A DNA stretch of 64,000 bases, from NCBI RefSeq assembly GCF_003046185.1, contig NZ_PZZL01000001.1:248001-312000 (forward strand). The letters run 5' to 3'. The first letter of the stretch is position 1; each line of letters opens with the position of its first letter. Below, piece after piece: positions 33,178 to 41,259 of this stretch. Origin of the DNA: Phreatobacter oligotrophus (lineage in GTDB: Bacteria; Pseudomonadota; Alphaproteobacteria; Rhizobiales; Phreatobacteraceae). The translations under genes were made by a program, and so were the position numbers. A model generated the notes under the pieces. That model did not search any database, was not told the DNA's origin, and saw only the letters and a program-made list of their open reading frames with translations.

Positions 33178-34020
33178 GTGACAGCCTCACCCGGCCACAA
33201 CAAGGAACTGGCGGAGCGCGCCTATCGCATTCGCCGCAACGCGGTGCTGATGGGCGAGGTCCAGGGCCAGGGCTACATCGCCCAGGCCCTCGACATCGCC
33301 GACGTGCTCGCCGTCGCCTATTTCCACGCCATGCGCTACCGGCCGGACGACCCGGACTGGGAGGGCCGCGACCGCTTCCTCCTGTCGAACGGCCACTACG
33401 CCATCGCGCTCTATGCCGCGCTCATCGAGGCGGGGATCATCCCGGCCGAGGAGCTCGAGACCTATGGCGGCGACGAGAGCCGCCTGCCGATGTCCGGCAT
33501 GGCCGCCTACACGCCGGGGATGGAGATGTCGGGCGGCTCGCTCGGCCTTGGCCTCTCCATCGCCGTAGGCAAGGCGATGGGGCTGAAGCGCAAGGGCTCG
33601 GACAGCCGCGTCTATGTCCTCTTCTCCGACGGCGAACTCGATGAGGGCTCGGTCTGGGAGGCCATCATGGCCGCCGCCCACCACAAGCTCGACAACATCA
33701 TCGCAATCGTCGACGTCAACAACCAGCAGGCCGATGGGCCCTCGACCCAGGTCATGGGCTTCGAGCCGCTGGTGGATCGCCTGGAGGCCTTCGGCTGGCA
33801 CACCCAGCGTGTCGACGGCAACGACCTCGACGCGGTGGTGAAGGCCTTCGACGCCGCCCGCGACCATGGCGAGCCGAAGCCGCGGATGATCATTGCCGAC
33901 ACCCTCATGGGCAAAGGCGTGCCCTTCCTGGAGGCGCGCGAGAAGAACCACTTCATCCGTGTCGAGGCGCATGAATGGAAGCTCGCGCTCGATGCGCTCG
34001 ATGCCGGGAGGCTCGGATGA
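33178..34020 (+). CDS. Transketolase, N-terminal (TPP-binding) subunit
   Basis: 280 residues from a GTG start. It is equivalent to the N-terminal third of full-length transketolase. The TPP/Mg motif is V-L-F-S-D-G-E-L-D-E-G at about 147-157, with N-N-Q about 30 residues later; HARD-type entry residues are replaced by SNGHYAIALYAAL. The C-terminal part has TLMGKGVPFLEAREKNHF. Split transketolases are common in catabolic clusters, for example AptAB of D-apiose use and SqwGH of sulfoquinovose use, where they act on unusual ketoses. It forms the functional enzyme with the next gene, whose start overlaps its stop by 4 bp. Confidence 0.92.
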   Translation: MTASPGHNKELAERAYRIRRNAVLMGEVQGQGYIAQALDIADVLAVAYFHAMRYRPDDPDWEGRDRFLLSNGHYAIALYAALIEAGIIPAEELETYGGDESRLPMSGMAAYTPGMEMSGGSLGLGLSIAVGKAMGLKRKGSDSRVYVLFSDGELDEGSVWEAIMAAAHHKLDNIIAIVDVNNQQADGPSTQVMGFEPLVDRLEAFGWHTQRVDGNDLDAVVKAFDAARDHGEPKPRMIIADTLMGKGVPFLEAREKNHFIRVEAHEWKLALDALDAGRLG

Positions 34021-35030
34021 CCAAACCCGTCCTGACATCATCGGGCAAGCCGCGGCTCACCACCTCCGCCATGATCGCCTCCATCGCGGGGGAGGGGCAG
34101 CGGACGAAGCCCGCCCCCTTCGGCCATGCGCTGGTCGCCGCCGCGAAGGAGCGGCCGGAAATCGTCGGCCTGACCGCCGATCTCGGCAAATACACCGACC
34201 TGCACATCTTCGCGCAGGCCTATCCCGATCGCTTCTACCAGATGGGCATGGCCGAGCAGGTCATGTTCGGCGCCGCCTCGGGCCTTGCCGCCGAGGGTTT
34301 CACGCCCTTCGCCACGACCTATGCCGTCTTCGCCTCGCGCCGCGCCTATGACTTCATCCACCAGACGATCGCGGAAGAGGACCGCAACGTGAAGATCGTC
34401 TGCGCCCTGCCGGGCCTGACGTCGGGCTATGGCCCGAGCCACCAGGCGACCGAAGATCTGGCGCTGATGCGCGCCATTCCCGGCATGACGGTGATCGACC
34501 CTTGCGACGCCCATGAGATCGAGCAGGCGGTTCCGGCCATCGCCGACCATCGCGGCCCGGTCTATATGCGCCTGCTGCGCGGTCAGGTGCCGCTGGTGCT
34601 CGACGAGTACGGCTACAGGTTCGAGATCGGCAAGGCCAAGGTCATCCGCGACGGCACCGACGTGCTGGTCATCTCCTCCGGCCTGCTCACCATGCGCACG
34701 CTGGAAGCTGCCGCAAAGCTCGCGGCCGACAAGGTCAGCGTCGCCGTGCTGCACGCGCCGACCATCAAGCCGCTCGATACGGCAACGATCCTTGCCGAAG
34801 CCGGCAAGACCGGGCGCCTCGTCGTCGTCGCCGAGAACCACACGGTTGTCGGCGGCCTGGGCGAGGCGGTGGCGGGGCTGCTGATGCGCAACGGTCTCAG
34901 CCCGCGCTTCCGCCAGATCGGCCTGCCCGACGAATTCCTCGCGGCCGGCGCCCTGCCGACCCTGCACGACCGCTACGGCATCTCGACCGATGCCATCTGC
35001 ACCAGCCTGAAGGCCTGGCTCGCGGGCTGA
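34017..35030 (+). CDS. Transketolase, C-terminal subunit (Pyr plus C-terminal domains)
   Basis: 337 residues from ATG 34017, coupled to the N-terminal subunit gene (ATGA). The pyrimidine-binding domain (about 35-190) has LTADLGKYTDLHIFAQAYPD, then FYQMGMAEQVMFGAASGLA, containing the catalytic Glu that activates TPP (GMAEQ), and PGLTSGYGPSHQATEDLALM. The C-terminal transketolase domain (about 200-330) has VLVISSGLLTMRTLEAA and VVAENHTVVGGLGEA. The alpha2beta2 enzyme would transfer a two-carbon ketol unit. Which donor is used is unknown. A convergent terminator-like hairpin follows. Confidence 0.92.
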   Translation: MTKPVLTSSGKPRLTTSAMIASIAGEGQRTKPAPFGHALVAAAKERPEIVGLTADLGKYTDLHIFAQAYPDRFYQMGMAEQVMFGAASGLAAEGFTPFATTYAVFASRRAYDFIHQTIAEEDRNVKIVCALPGLTSGYGPSHQATEDLALMRAIPGMTVIDPCDAHEIEQAVPAIADHRGPVYMRLLRGQVPLVLDEYGYRFEIGKAKVIRDGTDVLVISSGLLTMRTLEAAAKLAADKVSVAVLHAPTIKPLDTATILAEAGKTGRLVVVAENHTVVGGLGEAVAGLLMRNGLSPRFRQIGLPDEFLAAGALPTLHDRYGISTDAICTSLKAWLAG

Positions 35031-35072
35031 ACGCCCGCACCAACGCATGAGAGGCGCGACGCTCCAAACCCG

Positions 35073-35098
35073 CCTGGCGCCGCATGAGCCGCGCCAGG
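35073..35098. terminator. Stem-loop between the convergent transketolase and BKACE genes
   Basis: CCTGGCGC (35073-35080) pairs with GCGCCAGG (35091-35098) over a 10-nt loop, in the 99-bp gap between genes that run towards each other. The symmetry lets it act in both directions. There is no T-run on the plus side; the minus side reads CGGGTTTGG. Weak support. Confidence 0.45.
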
Positions 35099-35129
35099 AC
35101 GCCTGCGTGGTTGGCGCGCGCCGCGCCCG

Positions 35130-36062
35130 TCAGAAATTGACCTTGTCGCCGCCCTTGAGGCCGAGGATCTCGCGGGCGTCGTCTGGCGTGGCGATCTCCA
35201 GCCCCATGCCCTCGATGATCTGGCGCACCTTGGTCACCTGCTCGGCGTTGTTCTTCGCGAGCTTGCCCGGGCCGATCCACAGCGAGTCCTCGAGGCCGAC
35301 GCGGACATTCCCGCCCATGGCCAGCGCCATGGCGGCGATGGTCATCTGGTTCCGCCCGGCGCCAAGCACCGACCACTGGTACTGGTCGCCGAACAGCCGG
35401 TCGGCGGTGCGCTTCATCATCACCACGTCCTCGTAATGGCCGCCGATGCCGCCGAGGATGCCGAAGACCGACTGGATGAAGAAGGGCGGCTTGATCACGC
35501 CGCGGTCCGCGAAATGGCGCAGCGTGTAGAGATGGCCGATGTCGTAGCACTCCACCTCGAAGCGGGTGCCGTTGTTGGCGCAGGTGGTGAGGATATATTC
35601 GATGTCGGCGAGCGTGTTCTTGAACATGCCGGCGCGCGAGCCCTCCAGATAGGGCCGCTCCCAGTCATATTTGAACTCCTTGTAGCGATCGAGCATCGGG
35701 TAGAGGCCGAAGTTCATCGTGCCCATGTTGAGGCTCGCCACCTCCGGCGCGTAATGCGCGGCAGGCTTCACCCGCTCGTCGACGGTCATGGTCTGCGAGC
35801 CGCCGGTGGTGATGTTGATGGCGACGTTGGAGGCCTGCTTGATGACCTTCAGGAACGGCGCATAGGCCTCGATCGACTGGTCGGGCCGACCGTCCTTGGG
35901 GTCGCGCGCGTGAAGATGGACGATGGCCGCACCGGCTTCCGCCGCCGCGATCGCATTCTCGGCGATCTCCTGCGCGGTCACCGGCAGGTGCTCCGACATG
36001 GTCGGCGTATGGATCGAGCCGGTAATGGCGCAGGTGATGATGACTTTCTTCGACTTGGCCAT
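35130..36062 (-). CDS. BKACE-family beta-keto acid cleavage enzyme (DUF849)
   Basis: 310 residues from ATG 36062. It begins KVIITCAITGSIHTPTMSEHLP, with the zinc-ligand HLHARD at about residue 60, both defining features of BKACE TIM-barrel enzymes. GGSQTMTVDERV, NMGTMNFGLYP, E-V-E-C-Y-D and VRVGLEDSLWIGPG complete the active-site strands. BKACE enzymes join a beta-keto acid with acetyl-CoA to give acetoacetate and a shorter acyl-CoA; characterised members handle 3-keto-5-aminohexanoate or dehydrocarnitine. The neighbouring dehydrogenase probably makes the beta-keto acid substrate. The exact substrate is open. Confidence 0.9.
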   Translation of the reverse strand: MAKSKKVIITCAITGSIHTPTMSEHLPVTAQEIAENAIAAAEAGAAIVHLHARDPKDGRPDQSIEAYAPFLKVIKQASNVAINITTGGSQTMTVDERVKPAAHYAPEVASLNMGTMNFGLYPMLDRYKEFKYDWERPYLEGSRAGMFKNTLADIEYILTTCANNGTRFEVECYDIGHLYTLRHFADRGVIKPPFFIQSVFGILGGIGGHYEDVVMMKRTADRLFGDQYQWSVLGAGRNQMTIAAMALAMGGNVRVGLEDSLWIGPGKLAKNNAEQVTKVRQIIEGMGLEIATPDDAREILGLKGGDKVNF

Positions 36063-36100
36063 GCGAGGCTCCTTACGTCGGCATGCGGGACAGGTGAGGA

Positions 36101-37027
36101 TCAGGCCGGTTTCTTCTTCGCGCCGCGCTTGTGGGCCTTCAAGGCGGCCAAACGGCTGTCGCGCCATTTCGACAGGCGGGCTATGCGCTCAGGCGTCTGC
36201 TCGCCCGGCCATTCCGCCATGATCGCCGCCTCGTTGGCGGAGGTGAAGACCTTGCGGCCGGTGAGGCGGGTGAGGCTCGGCCCGTAGCGGCGATTGTAGT
36301 CGGGGATGCCGCCGGGGGCGTTGAGCTCGATGGTCTCGAACGGCCCCATGAAGCTCCAGCGCAGGCCGAGCCCGTCGCGAATGGTCTTGTCGAGGTCCTC
36401 CGGCGAGACGACGCCCGAGCCGACGAGATCGAAGGCCTCGGCCATCAGCACGGCCTGCAGGCGGTTCAGCACGAAGCCGTCGACCTCCTTGCGCACGATG
36501 ATCGGCACCTGGCCAGCGCGGGCATAGAGGCCGCGCGCCTTCTCGACCACCTTCGGATCGGTCCAGGGCGAGGGACAGAGCTCGACGATGGGGACGAGAT
36601 GCGGCGGGTTGACCGGATGGGCGACGAGCACGCGGGAGCGGTGCTTGAGATTCTTGGCCCAGAGCGAGGCGAAGAGAAAGGAGGTCGAGGAGACGACGAT
36701 GGCAGAGGCCGGGGCGAGGGTGTCGATCTCGGTGTGGATGGCGATCTTGGCCTCCACCGTCTCGGGCCCGTTCTCCTGGACGAGGGCGGTGCCGGCGAGG
36801 GCCTCGGCGAGGCTGCCGCAGGCGACCAGGTTCTGCGCCGCGCCCTTGGGGTCCTTCACCAGGTCGAGGTCGGCGAGCTCCTTGAGGTTCCGGGCGATAT
36901 GGGCCTTGGCCGCCTTGGCGACGCCGGGAACGGGATCGTAGAGCGCCGTCGTCCAGCCGTGGCTGCAGAAGACCGTGGCCCAGGCCCGCCCGATCAGGCC
37001 CGATCCGATGATGGCGACCTTCGGCAT
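36101..37027 (-). CDS. 3-hydroxyacyl-CoA dehydrogenase family oxidoreductase (L-carnitine dehydrogenase-like)
   Basis: 308 residues. The Rossmann motif GSGLIGRAWATVF near residue 8 and the family region VVSSTSFLFASLWA are followed by VAHPVNPPHLVPIVELCPSPWT, the lambda-crystallin/carnitine-dehydrogenase hallmark. The helical C-terminal domain has FVLNRLQAVLMAEAFDLV and W-S-F-M-G-P-F-E-T-I-E-L-N-A-P-G-G. It oxidises a 3-hydroxy acid such as L-carnitine or gulonate to a 3-keto acid with NAD. Its pairing with BKACE, 38 bp downstream on the same strand, fits dehydrocarnitine-type chemistry, but no betainyl-CoA thioesterase gene is seen. Confidence 0.88.
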   Translation of the reverse strand: MPKVAIIGSGLIGRAWATVFCSHGWTTALYDPVPGVAKAAKAHIARNLKELADLDLVKDPKGAAQNLVACGSLAEALAGTALVQENGPETVEAKIAIHTEIDTLAPASAIVVSSTSFLFASLWAKNLKHRSRVLVAHPVNPPHLVPIVELCPSPWTDPKVVEKARGLYARAGQVPIIVRKEVDGFVLNRLQAVLMAEAFDLVGSGVVSPEDLDKTIRDGLGLRWSFMGPFETIELNAPGGIPDYNRRYGPSLTRLTGRKVFTSANEAAIMAEWPGEQTPERIARLSKWRDSRLAALKAHKRGAKKKPA

Positions 37028-37028
37028 G

Positions 37029-37508
37029 TCAGTTCCCTCGTTTGATATCTGTCGCAGTGTTTTGCTCGTAGGCAGCCAAGCGATCGTCGGCGGTTGGGCT
37101 ACCTTGTCCTCGCACCTCTTGCGGCGGGGAGGGGATCGGGGCCGAAGTGTTGCCGCGCATCAGGCAGGCCGCCAGAATGGTCTCGACGGCGCCGTCCAGG
37201 CTTTCCGCGATGTGGTGGTTGCTGACGCGGATGATCTCGTAGCCGCGCGACCTGAGGTCATCGTCTCGAAAGGCATCACGCTGGGCCTGCTCGCCATATC
37301 CGTGGTGGTCGCCGTCGATCTCGATAACGATCTTCAGGCTGTGGCAGGCAAAATCGACGATGTATGGGCCTACCGGTGCCTGCCGCCGCGGGTGAAAGCC
37401 TGGAATGGCGAACTGGCGGATGGCATTCCAGATGAGTCGTTCTTGAAATGTCGCCTCGCGTCTGAGGCGGCGGGCAATGGGTATGCGGTGATCGCGGCGT
37501 CGTTCCAT
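37029..37508 (-). CDS. DUF559 domain protein, Vsr-like endonuclease fold
   Basis: 159 residues from ATG 37508. The core (about 8-110) reads RIPIARRLRREATFQERLIW, then F-H-P-R-R-Q-A-P-V-G-P-Y-I-V-D-F-A-C, VIEIDGDHHG and RGYEIIRVSN, matching DUF559 with its PD-(D/E)XK/Vsr-like D...E-x-D-G-x-x-H arrangement. Its cellular role is unknown. The C-terminal tail (IPSPPQEVRGQGSP) is encoded by a piece of the same GC-rich repeat found upstream of the gene. It stands between catabolic genes with which it shares no pathway logic, so it looks inserted. The frame stays open to 37709, but that extension is just translated repeat. Confidence 0.8.
   Translation of the reverse strand: MERRRDHRIPIARRLRREATFQERLIWNAIRQFAIPGFHPRRQAPVGPYIVDFACHSLKIVIEIDGDHHGYGEQAQRDAFRDDDLRSRGYEIIRVSNHHIAESLDGAVETILAACLMRGNTSAPIPSPPQEVRGQGSPTADDRLAAYEQNTATDIKRGN
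37118..37134 (-). repeat. Third copy of the DUF559-associated GC-rich repeat, inside the coding sequence
   Basis: The 17-mer CTTGCGGCGGGGAGGGG is identical to the core of the right arm at 37631-37647, and the flanks (a CCTTGTCCTCGCAC-like lead and GATCGGGG) are degenerate versions of the same element. It encodes part of the Pro/Gly-rich C-terminal tail of the DUF559 protein. Confidence 0.75.
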
Positions 37509-37513
37509 CGCGG

Positions 37514-37661
37514 CCCCCCACCCCTGACCCCTCCCCGCCGCAAGCGGGGGGAGGGGAATGGAGCCATTCCCCGCCCACGAGCGCAAGGTCGCCGCGACGG
37601 AGCCGTTGAGCGCCTTTTCCCCTCCCCCCGCTTGCGGCGGGGAGGGGTCAGGGATGGGGGG
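37514..37661. repeat. 45-bp GC-rich inverted repeat pair beside the DUF559 gene (REP-like)
   Basis: Arms 37514-37558 and 37617-37661 are inverted copies that match at 44 of 45 positions, separated by 58 bp. Each arm is itself hairpin-forming around GCCGCAAGCG (CTCCCCGC pairs with GCGGGGGAG). The left arm begins 6 bp upstream of the DUF559 start codon and the right arm ends 38 bp before the livMGF stop. Structure and composition resemble repetitive extragenic palindromes arranged as a BIME. Confidence 0.85.
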
Positions 37662-37699
37662 GCGAAACCACGAGGCCCAAGCTGGATGCGGCCTCATCG

Positions 37700-40225
37700 T
37701 CACAGCCACAGGACCTTGCGGCGCAGGTCCTGGTCCTCGCGCAGTTCGCGGGAGGCGCCGGCCCAGGTGACGGAGCCGCGCTCCAGCGCGACGGTCCGGT
37801 CGGAGAGCGCCAGGGCGAGATCAAGATGATGGTCGACGAGGATGATCGACACGTCATGGCGCAGCTTGTCGAAGGCTTCGAACAGCTCCTCGGTGATCGC
37901 CGGCGAGAGGCCTTCGAAGGGCTCGTCGAGCAGCAGGACCCGGGTATCGCCAACAAGGGCGCGGGCGACCGCGACCATCTGCTGTTCGCCGCCGGAGAGG
38001 AAGTCGGCGGGGGTGGTCCAGCGCTCCTTCAGGCGCGGGAAGAAATCCAGCACCCGGTCCTCGTCCCAGTGGCGACCGGCTCCGGTGATCCGCCGCAGCC
38101 GGCCGAGCATGAGATTGTCCTTCACCGACATGCCGGCGAACAGGCCACGACCCTGCGGGACATAGCCGATGCCGCGCCGCGCCGCCTGGTCCGGCGCCAG
38201 GCCCGAGAGCGTCTCGCCGGCCAACGTGATCGTGCCAGAGGCCGGCTGGGCAATGCCGGTGATGGTCTTGAGGACCGTCGACTTTCCCGCGCCGTTGCGG
38301 CCGAGCAGAGCGACGATCTCACCCGAGCGGACGGTGAAGCTGACGTCGTTCAGGATGTGGCTCTTGCCGTAGAAGGTGTTGACCGTATCGAGGGAGAGCA
38401 GCGTGTCCTGTGTCGCGGCCGAGGCGCGCTCCTTCGCCGCCACCGCATGGGCGCCCGAGCCGAGATAGACCGCCTGGACCCGCTCGGAAGAGCGCGCCTC
38501 CTCGACCGAGCCGTCCACCAGCACCTCGCCATCGTTCATCACCGTGACGTGGTCCGCGAGCTGGAAGACGCGGTCGATGTCGTGCTCGACGAGCAGCACC
38601 GGAATGTCGCCGGAGATGGTCTTGATGATGTCGCCGACGCGCTTGCGCTCGGCCGCGGCAAGGCCCGCCAGCGGCTCGTCGAGGAGGAGGATGCGCGGGC
38701 GCGTCGCCAGGGCGAGCGCCATGTCGACGAGGCGCTGCCCGCCATAGGACAGCGAGCCGGCCTCGGCCTGCTCGATGCCGGCAAGGCCGAGATAGCGAAT
38801 GAGGGTCGCCGTCTCGTCCTTGATGCCGGGCAGGGCGGTGGCCTCCGCCCACAGGCCGAAGCGGCCGGAATGCCGGGCCTGGATGGCGAGGCGGACATTC
38901 TCCTCGATGGACAGACCGGGAAAGAGGTTGGTGATCTGGAAGGAGCGTCCGACGCCGGCCTGGGTGATGGCCTGCGGCGACAGGCCGCCGACCTCGCGTC
39001 CATCGAGCCGGACGGAGCCGCGATCTGGCGGGAACATGCCCGACAGCAGGTTGAAGGCCGTGGTCTTGCCGGCGCCGTTGGGGCCGATCAGCGCGTGGAG
39101 GGTGCGGTCGCGCACCGCGAAGGAGACCCCGCGCACCGCCTTGATGCCACCGAAGCTCTTGGCGATGTCGTCGACGGCGAGGACCGGTGCCCCGGCCGCC
39201 GTCGCGCCCTCGCGGATGAAGGCCGGCGGCACGGGCCCGACCGCCTCGACCCGCCGCGCCGCCATGGCCGCATCGGTTTCGGGCACCTTGCGGAACGGCG
39301 CCATCAGCCGTCCCGCCACGCCCACGAGGCCGGTGGGCGAGAAGATGATGAAGCCGACGAAGAGCAGCCCGAAAAACAGCAGCCAGCTCGCTGTGTAGAG
39401 CGAGAGGTACTCGCGGAAGAGCATGAAGAAGAGGGCGCCCAGAGCCGGCCCCATGAAGGAGCGCATGCCGCCGATCACCACCATGGCGAGGAGTTCGCCG
39501 GAGAACTGGATGGCGATCGGGTCCGCCGAGGTGAAGCGGTGGTGGAAGGCGGACAGGACGCCCGCAAAGCCGGTGATGGTGGCGGAGAGCGTGAAGGCGA
39601 TGAGCTTGTAGCGGTCGGTGTCGTAACCGATGAAGCGGGAGCGCACCTCGTTCTCGCGAATGGAGACGAGGACCGTGCCGACAGGCGAGGTGTGGAACCG
39701 CTGAAGCAGGAGCACCACAAGGAAGCCGATGAGGGCGACCACCGTGTAGAACACCCAGCCATTGTTGAGATTGGCAAAGCCCCAGTCCGGCCTGACGACA
39801 CCGCCGAGGCCGTTCTCGCCACCCGTCAGGTCCGTCCAGCGGAAGGAGACGGTGTAGGCGACCGCCGTCATGGCGAGGGTCAGCAGCGAGAAATAGACGC
39901 CGCGGCGGCGCAGGATCAGCAGGCCGAGAAGGGCCGAGACGACGCCGACGAACAGGATCGAAAAGCCCATCGGCAGCAGCATCTGGCCGGGAAAGAAATG
40001 GCGCTGCGCGAGGACCGCGGCATAGGCGCCGATCCCGAAGAAGGCGCCGTGGCCGAAGGAGACGAGGCCGGTATGGCCGACAAGGATGTTCAGTGCGAGG
40101 GCGGCGATGGCGAAGATGACCACGTCGGTCGCCGAGGTCAGGGTCAGCCCGATCGACAGCATGAAGACGGGCAGGACGACGAGCGCCGCGAGGGCTGCGA
40201 GAAGGTTGCGCAGGGCCGGGGTCAT
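37700..40225 (-). CDS. Branched-chain amino acid-type ABC transporter: LivM permease, LivG ATPase and LivF ATPase in one chain
   Basis: 841 residues with three domains in order. LivM permease (about 1-325) has TSATDVVIFAIAALALNILVGHTGLVSFGHGAFF. LivG ATPase (about 350-590) has Walker A GPNGAGKTT, signature SLSYGGQRLVDMAL, Walker B ILLLDEPLAGL and VLLVEHDID. LivF ATPase (about 605-841) has GRNGAGKST, FLSGGEQQMVAVARAL and VLLLDEPFEGL. All catalytic motifs look intact and no internal stop occurs. With LivH and the binding protein just upstream it completes a HAAT-type importer. Linkers of roughly 25 and 15 residues join the domains. The cargo is probably the substrate of the surrounding catabolic genes rather than leucine. 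Confidence 0.93.
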   Translation of the reverse strand: MTPALRNLLAALAALVVLPVFMLSIGLTLTSATDVVIFAIAALALNILVGHTGLVSFGHGAFFGIGAYAAVLAQRHFFPGQMLLPMGFSILFVGVVSALLGLLILRRRGVYFSLLTLAMTAVAYTVSFRWTDLTGGENGLGGVVRPDWGFANLNNGWVFYTVVALIGFLVVLLLQRFHTSPVGTVLVSIRENEVRSRFIGYDTDRYKLIAFTLSATITGFAGVLSAFHHRFTSADPIAIQFSGELLAMVVIGGMRSFMGPALGALFFMLFREYLSLYTASWLLFFGLLFVGFIIFSPTGLVGVAGRLMAPFRKVPETDAAMAARRVEAVGPVPPAFIREGATAAGAPVLAVDDIAKSFGGIKAVRGVSFAVRDRTLHALIGPNGAGKTTAFNLLSGMFPPDRGSVRLDGREVGGLSPQAITQAGVGRSFQITNLFPGLSIEENVRLAIQARHSGRFGLWAEATALPGIKDETATLIRYLGLAGIEQAEAGSLSYGGQRLVDMALALATRPRILLLDEPLAGLAAAERKRVGDIIKTISGDIPVLLVEHDIDRVFQLADHVTVMNDGEVLVDGSVEEARSSERVQAVYLGSGAHAVAAKERASAATQDTLLSLDTVNTFYGKSHILNDVSFTVRSGEIVALLGRNGAGKSTVLKTITGIAQPASGTITLAGETLSGLAPDQAARRGIGYVPQGRGLFAGMSVKDNLMLGRLRRITGAGRHWDEDRVLDFFPRLKERWTTPADFLSGGEQQMVAVARALVGDTRVLLLDEPFEGLSPAITEELFEAFDKLRHDVSIILVDHHLDLALALSDRTVALERGSVTWAGASRELREDQDLRRKVLWL

Positions 40226-40229
40226 CGTG

Positions 40230-41108
40230 TCACTCGAATTTCTGGATGCGCTCGCCGAAGAGGCCGCGCGGCCGCATCAGCAGGACGAGGACCATCAGGA
40301 GATAGACCGAGGCCTCGGTGGCAGCGGGATAGAAATGGGCGGCGACACCGCGGGTCATGCCGACGATGGCGGCGGCGGCGACCACGCCCCAGAAGGAGCC
40401 GAGGCCGCCGATCACCACCACCACGAAGGCGAAGGTGATGATTTCCTGGCCCATGGCGGGGTGGACGCCGGCGATCGGCGCGATCAGCACGCCGGCCAGC
40501 GCCGCAAGGCCGACGCCGATCATCACCACCGCCGTCATGTAGGGCTTCAGCGAGATGCCGAGGGCGCCGACCATGTCGGGGTTCTGCACGCCGGCGCGGA
40601 CCACCTTGCCGAAGGCGGTGCGGGTCAGCAGCAGCCAGAGACCGAAGACGGCGACGGCCGTGATGCCGAGGGTGATCAGCCGGTAGCGCGAATAGACGAA
40701 GTCCCCGAGGAAGACCTGGCCGCGCAGCTCGGGCGGAATGGAGAAGGGGATGGGCGCCGCGCCGTAGATCATGCGCAGGCCCTGCTCGGCGACCATGGCG
40801 AGGCCGAAGGTCAGCAACAGGCCGAGGATCGGGTCGGCCGTGTAGAAGCGGCGGAGCAGGTAGCGCTCGACCACCATGCCGATGATGGCGACGATCACCG
40901 GCGAGGCGATGAGCGCGCCGCCGAAGCCGATGCGCTCCGACAGGGTGACCGCGAGATAGGCGCCGAGCGCATAGAAGGCCCCGTGGGCCAGGTTCACGAT
41001 GCCGCCGAGGGAGAAGATCATCGACAGGCCGAGCGCGATCATCAGGTAGTAGGAGCCGGCCAGGAGGCCGTTGAGGATCTGCGACAGGAGCGGGATCAGG
41101 TCAGGCAC
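40230..41108 (-). CDS. livH: Branched-chain amino acid-type ABC permease LivH
   Basis: 292 residues from a GTG start, with about eight membrane helices. The family start ILNGLLAGSYYLMIALGLSMIFSLGGIVNLAHGAFYALGAYLA is present in segments: LSMIFSLGGIVNLAHGAFY and ALGAYLA. A LivH-specific cytoplasmic loop AFGKVVRAGVQNPDMVGALGI and the C-terminal VVVIGGLGSFWGVV follow. It pairs with the LivM domain of the fused protein that starts 4 bp downstream in the transcript. No other odd feature. Confidence 0.93.
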   Translation of the reverse strand: MPDLIPLLSQILNGLLAGSYYLMIALGLSMIFSLGGIVNLAHGAFYALGAYLAVTLSERIGFGGALIASPVIVAIIGMVVERYLLRRFYTADPILGLLLTFGLAMVAEQGLRMIYGAAPIPFSIPPELRGQVFLGDFVYSRYRLITLGITAVAVFGLWLLLTRTAFGKVVRAGVQNPDMVGALGISLKPYMTAVVMIGVGLAALAGVLIAPIAGVHPAMGQEIITFAFVVVVIGGLGSFWGVVAAAAIVGMTRGVAAHFYPAATEASVYLLMVLVLLMRPRGLFGERIQKFE

Positions 41109-41259
41109 GGGATCCGTCCAGATTGCGGGATGGCATCGGCGTTCGGCGGGAAAGGGCGGTGCTTCGCGGCGATCCGCGGCAGCGGCAGCGCGCGCGCAGG
41201 TGCGACGAGGTCAGGCGACCGGAGCGGCGCAATCCGCCGCCCCGGCCTGTCCTGTCAGG

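Noticed and set aside
37509-37709. N-terminal extension of the DUF559 protein to 226 residues
   Set aside because: The extra 67 codons are translation of the inverted repeat (Pro/Gly/Arg-rich) and overlap the livMGF stop region. ATG 37508 directly precedes the conserved domain.
37826-40438. An 870-codon open frame opposite the LivMGF fusion
   Set aside because: Antisense shadow; no motif, while the minus-strand reading has two full ABC ATPases.
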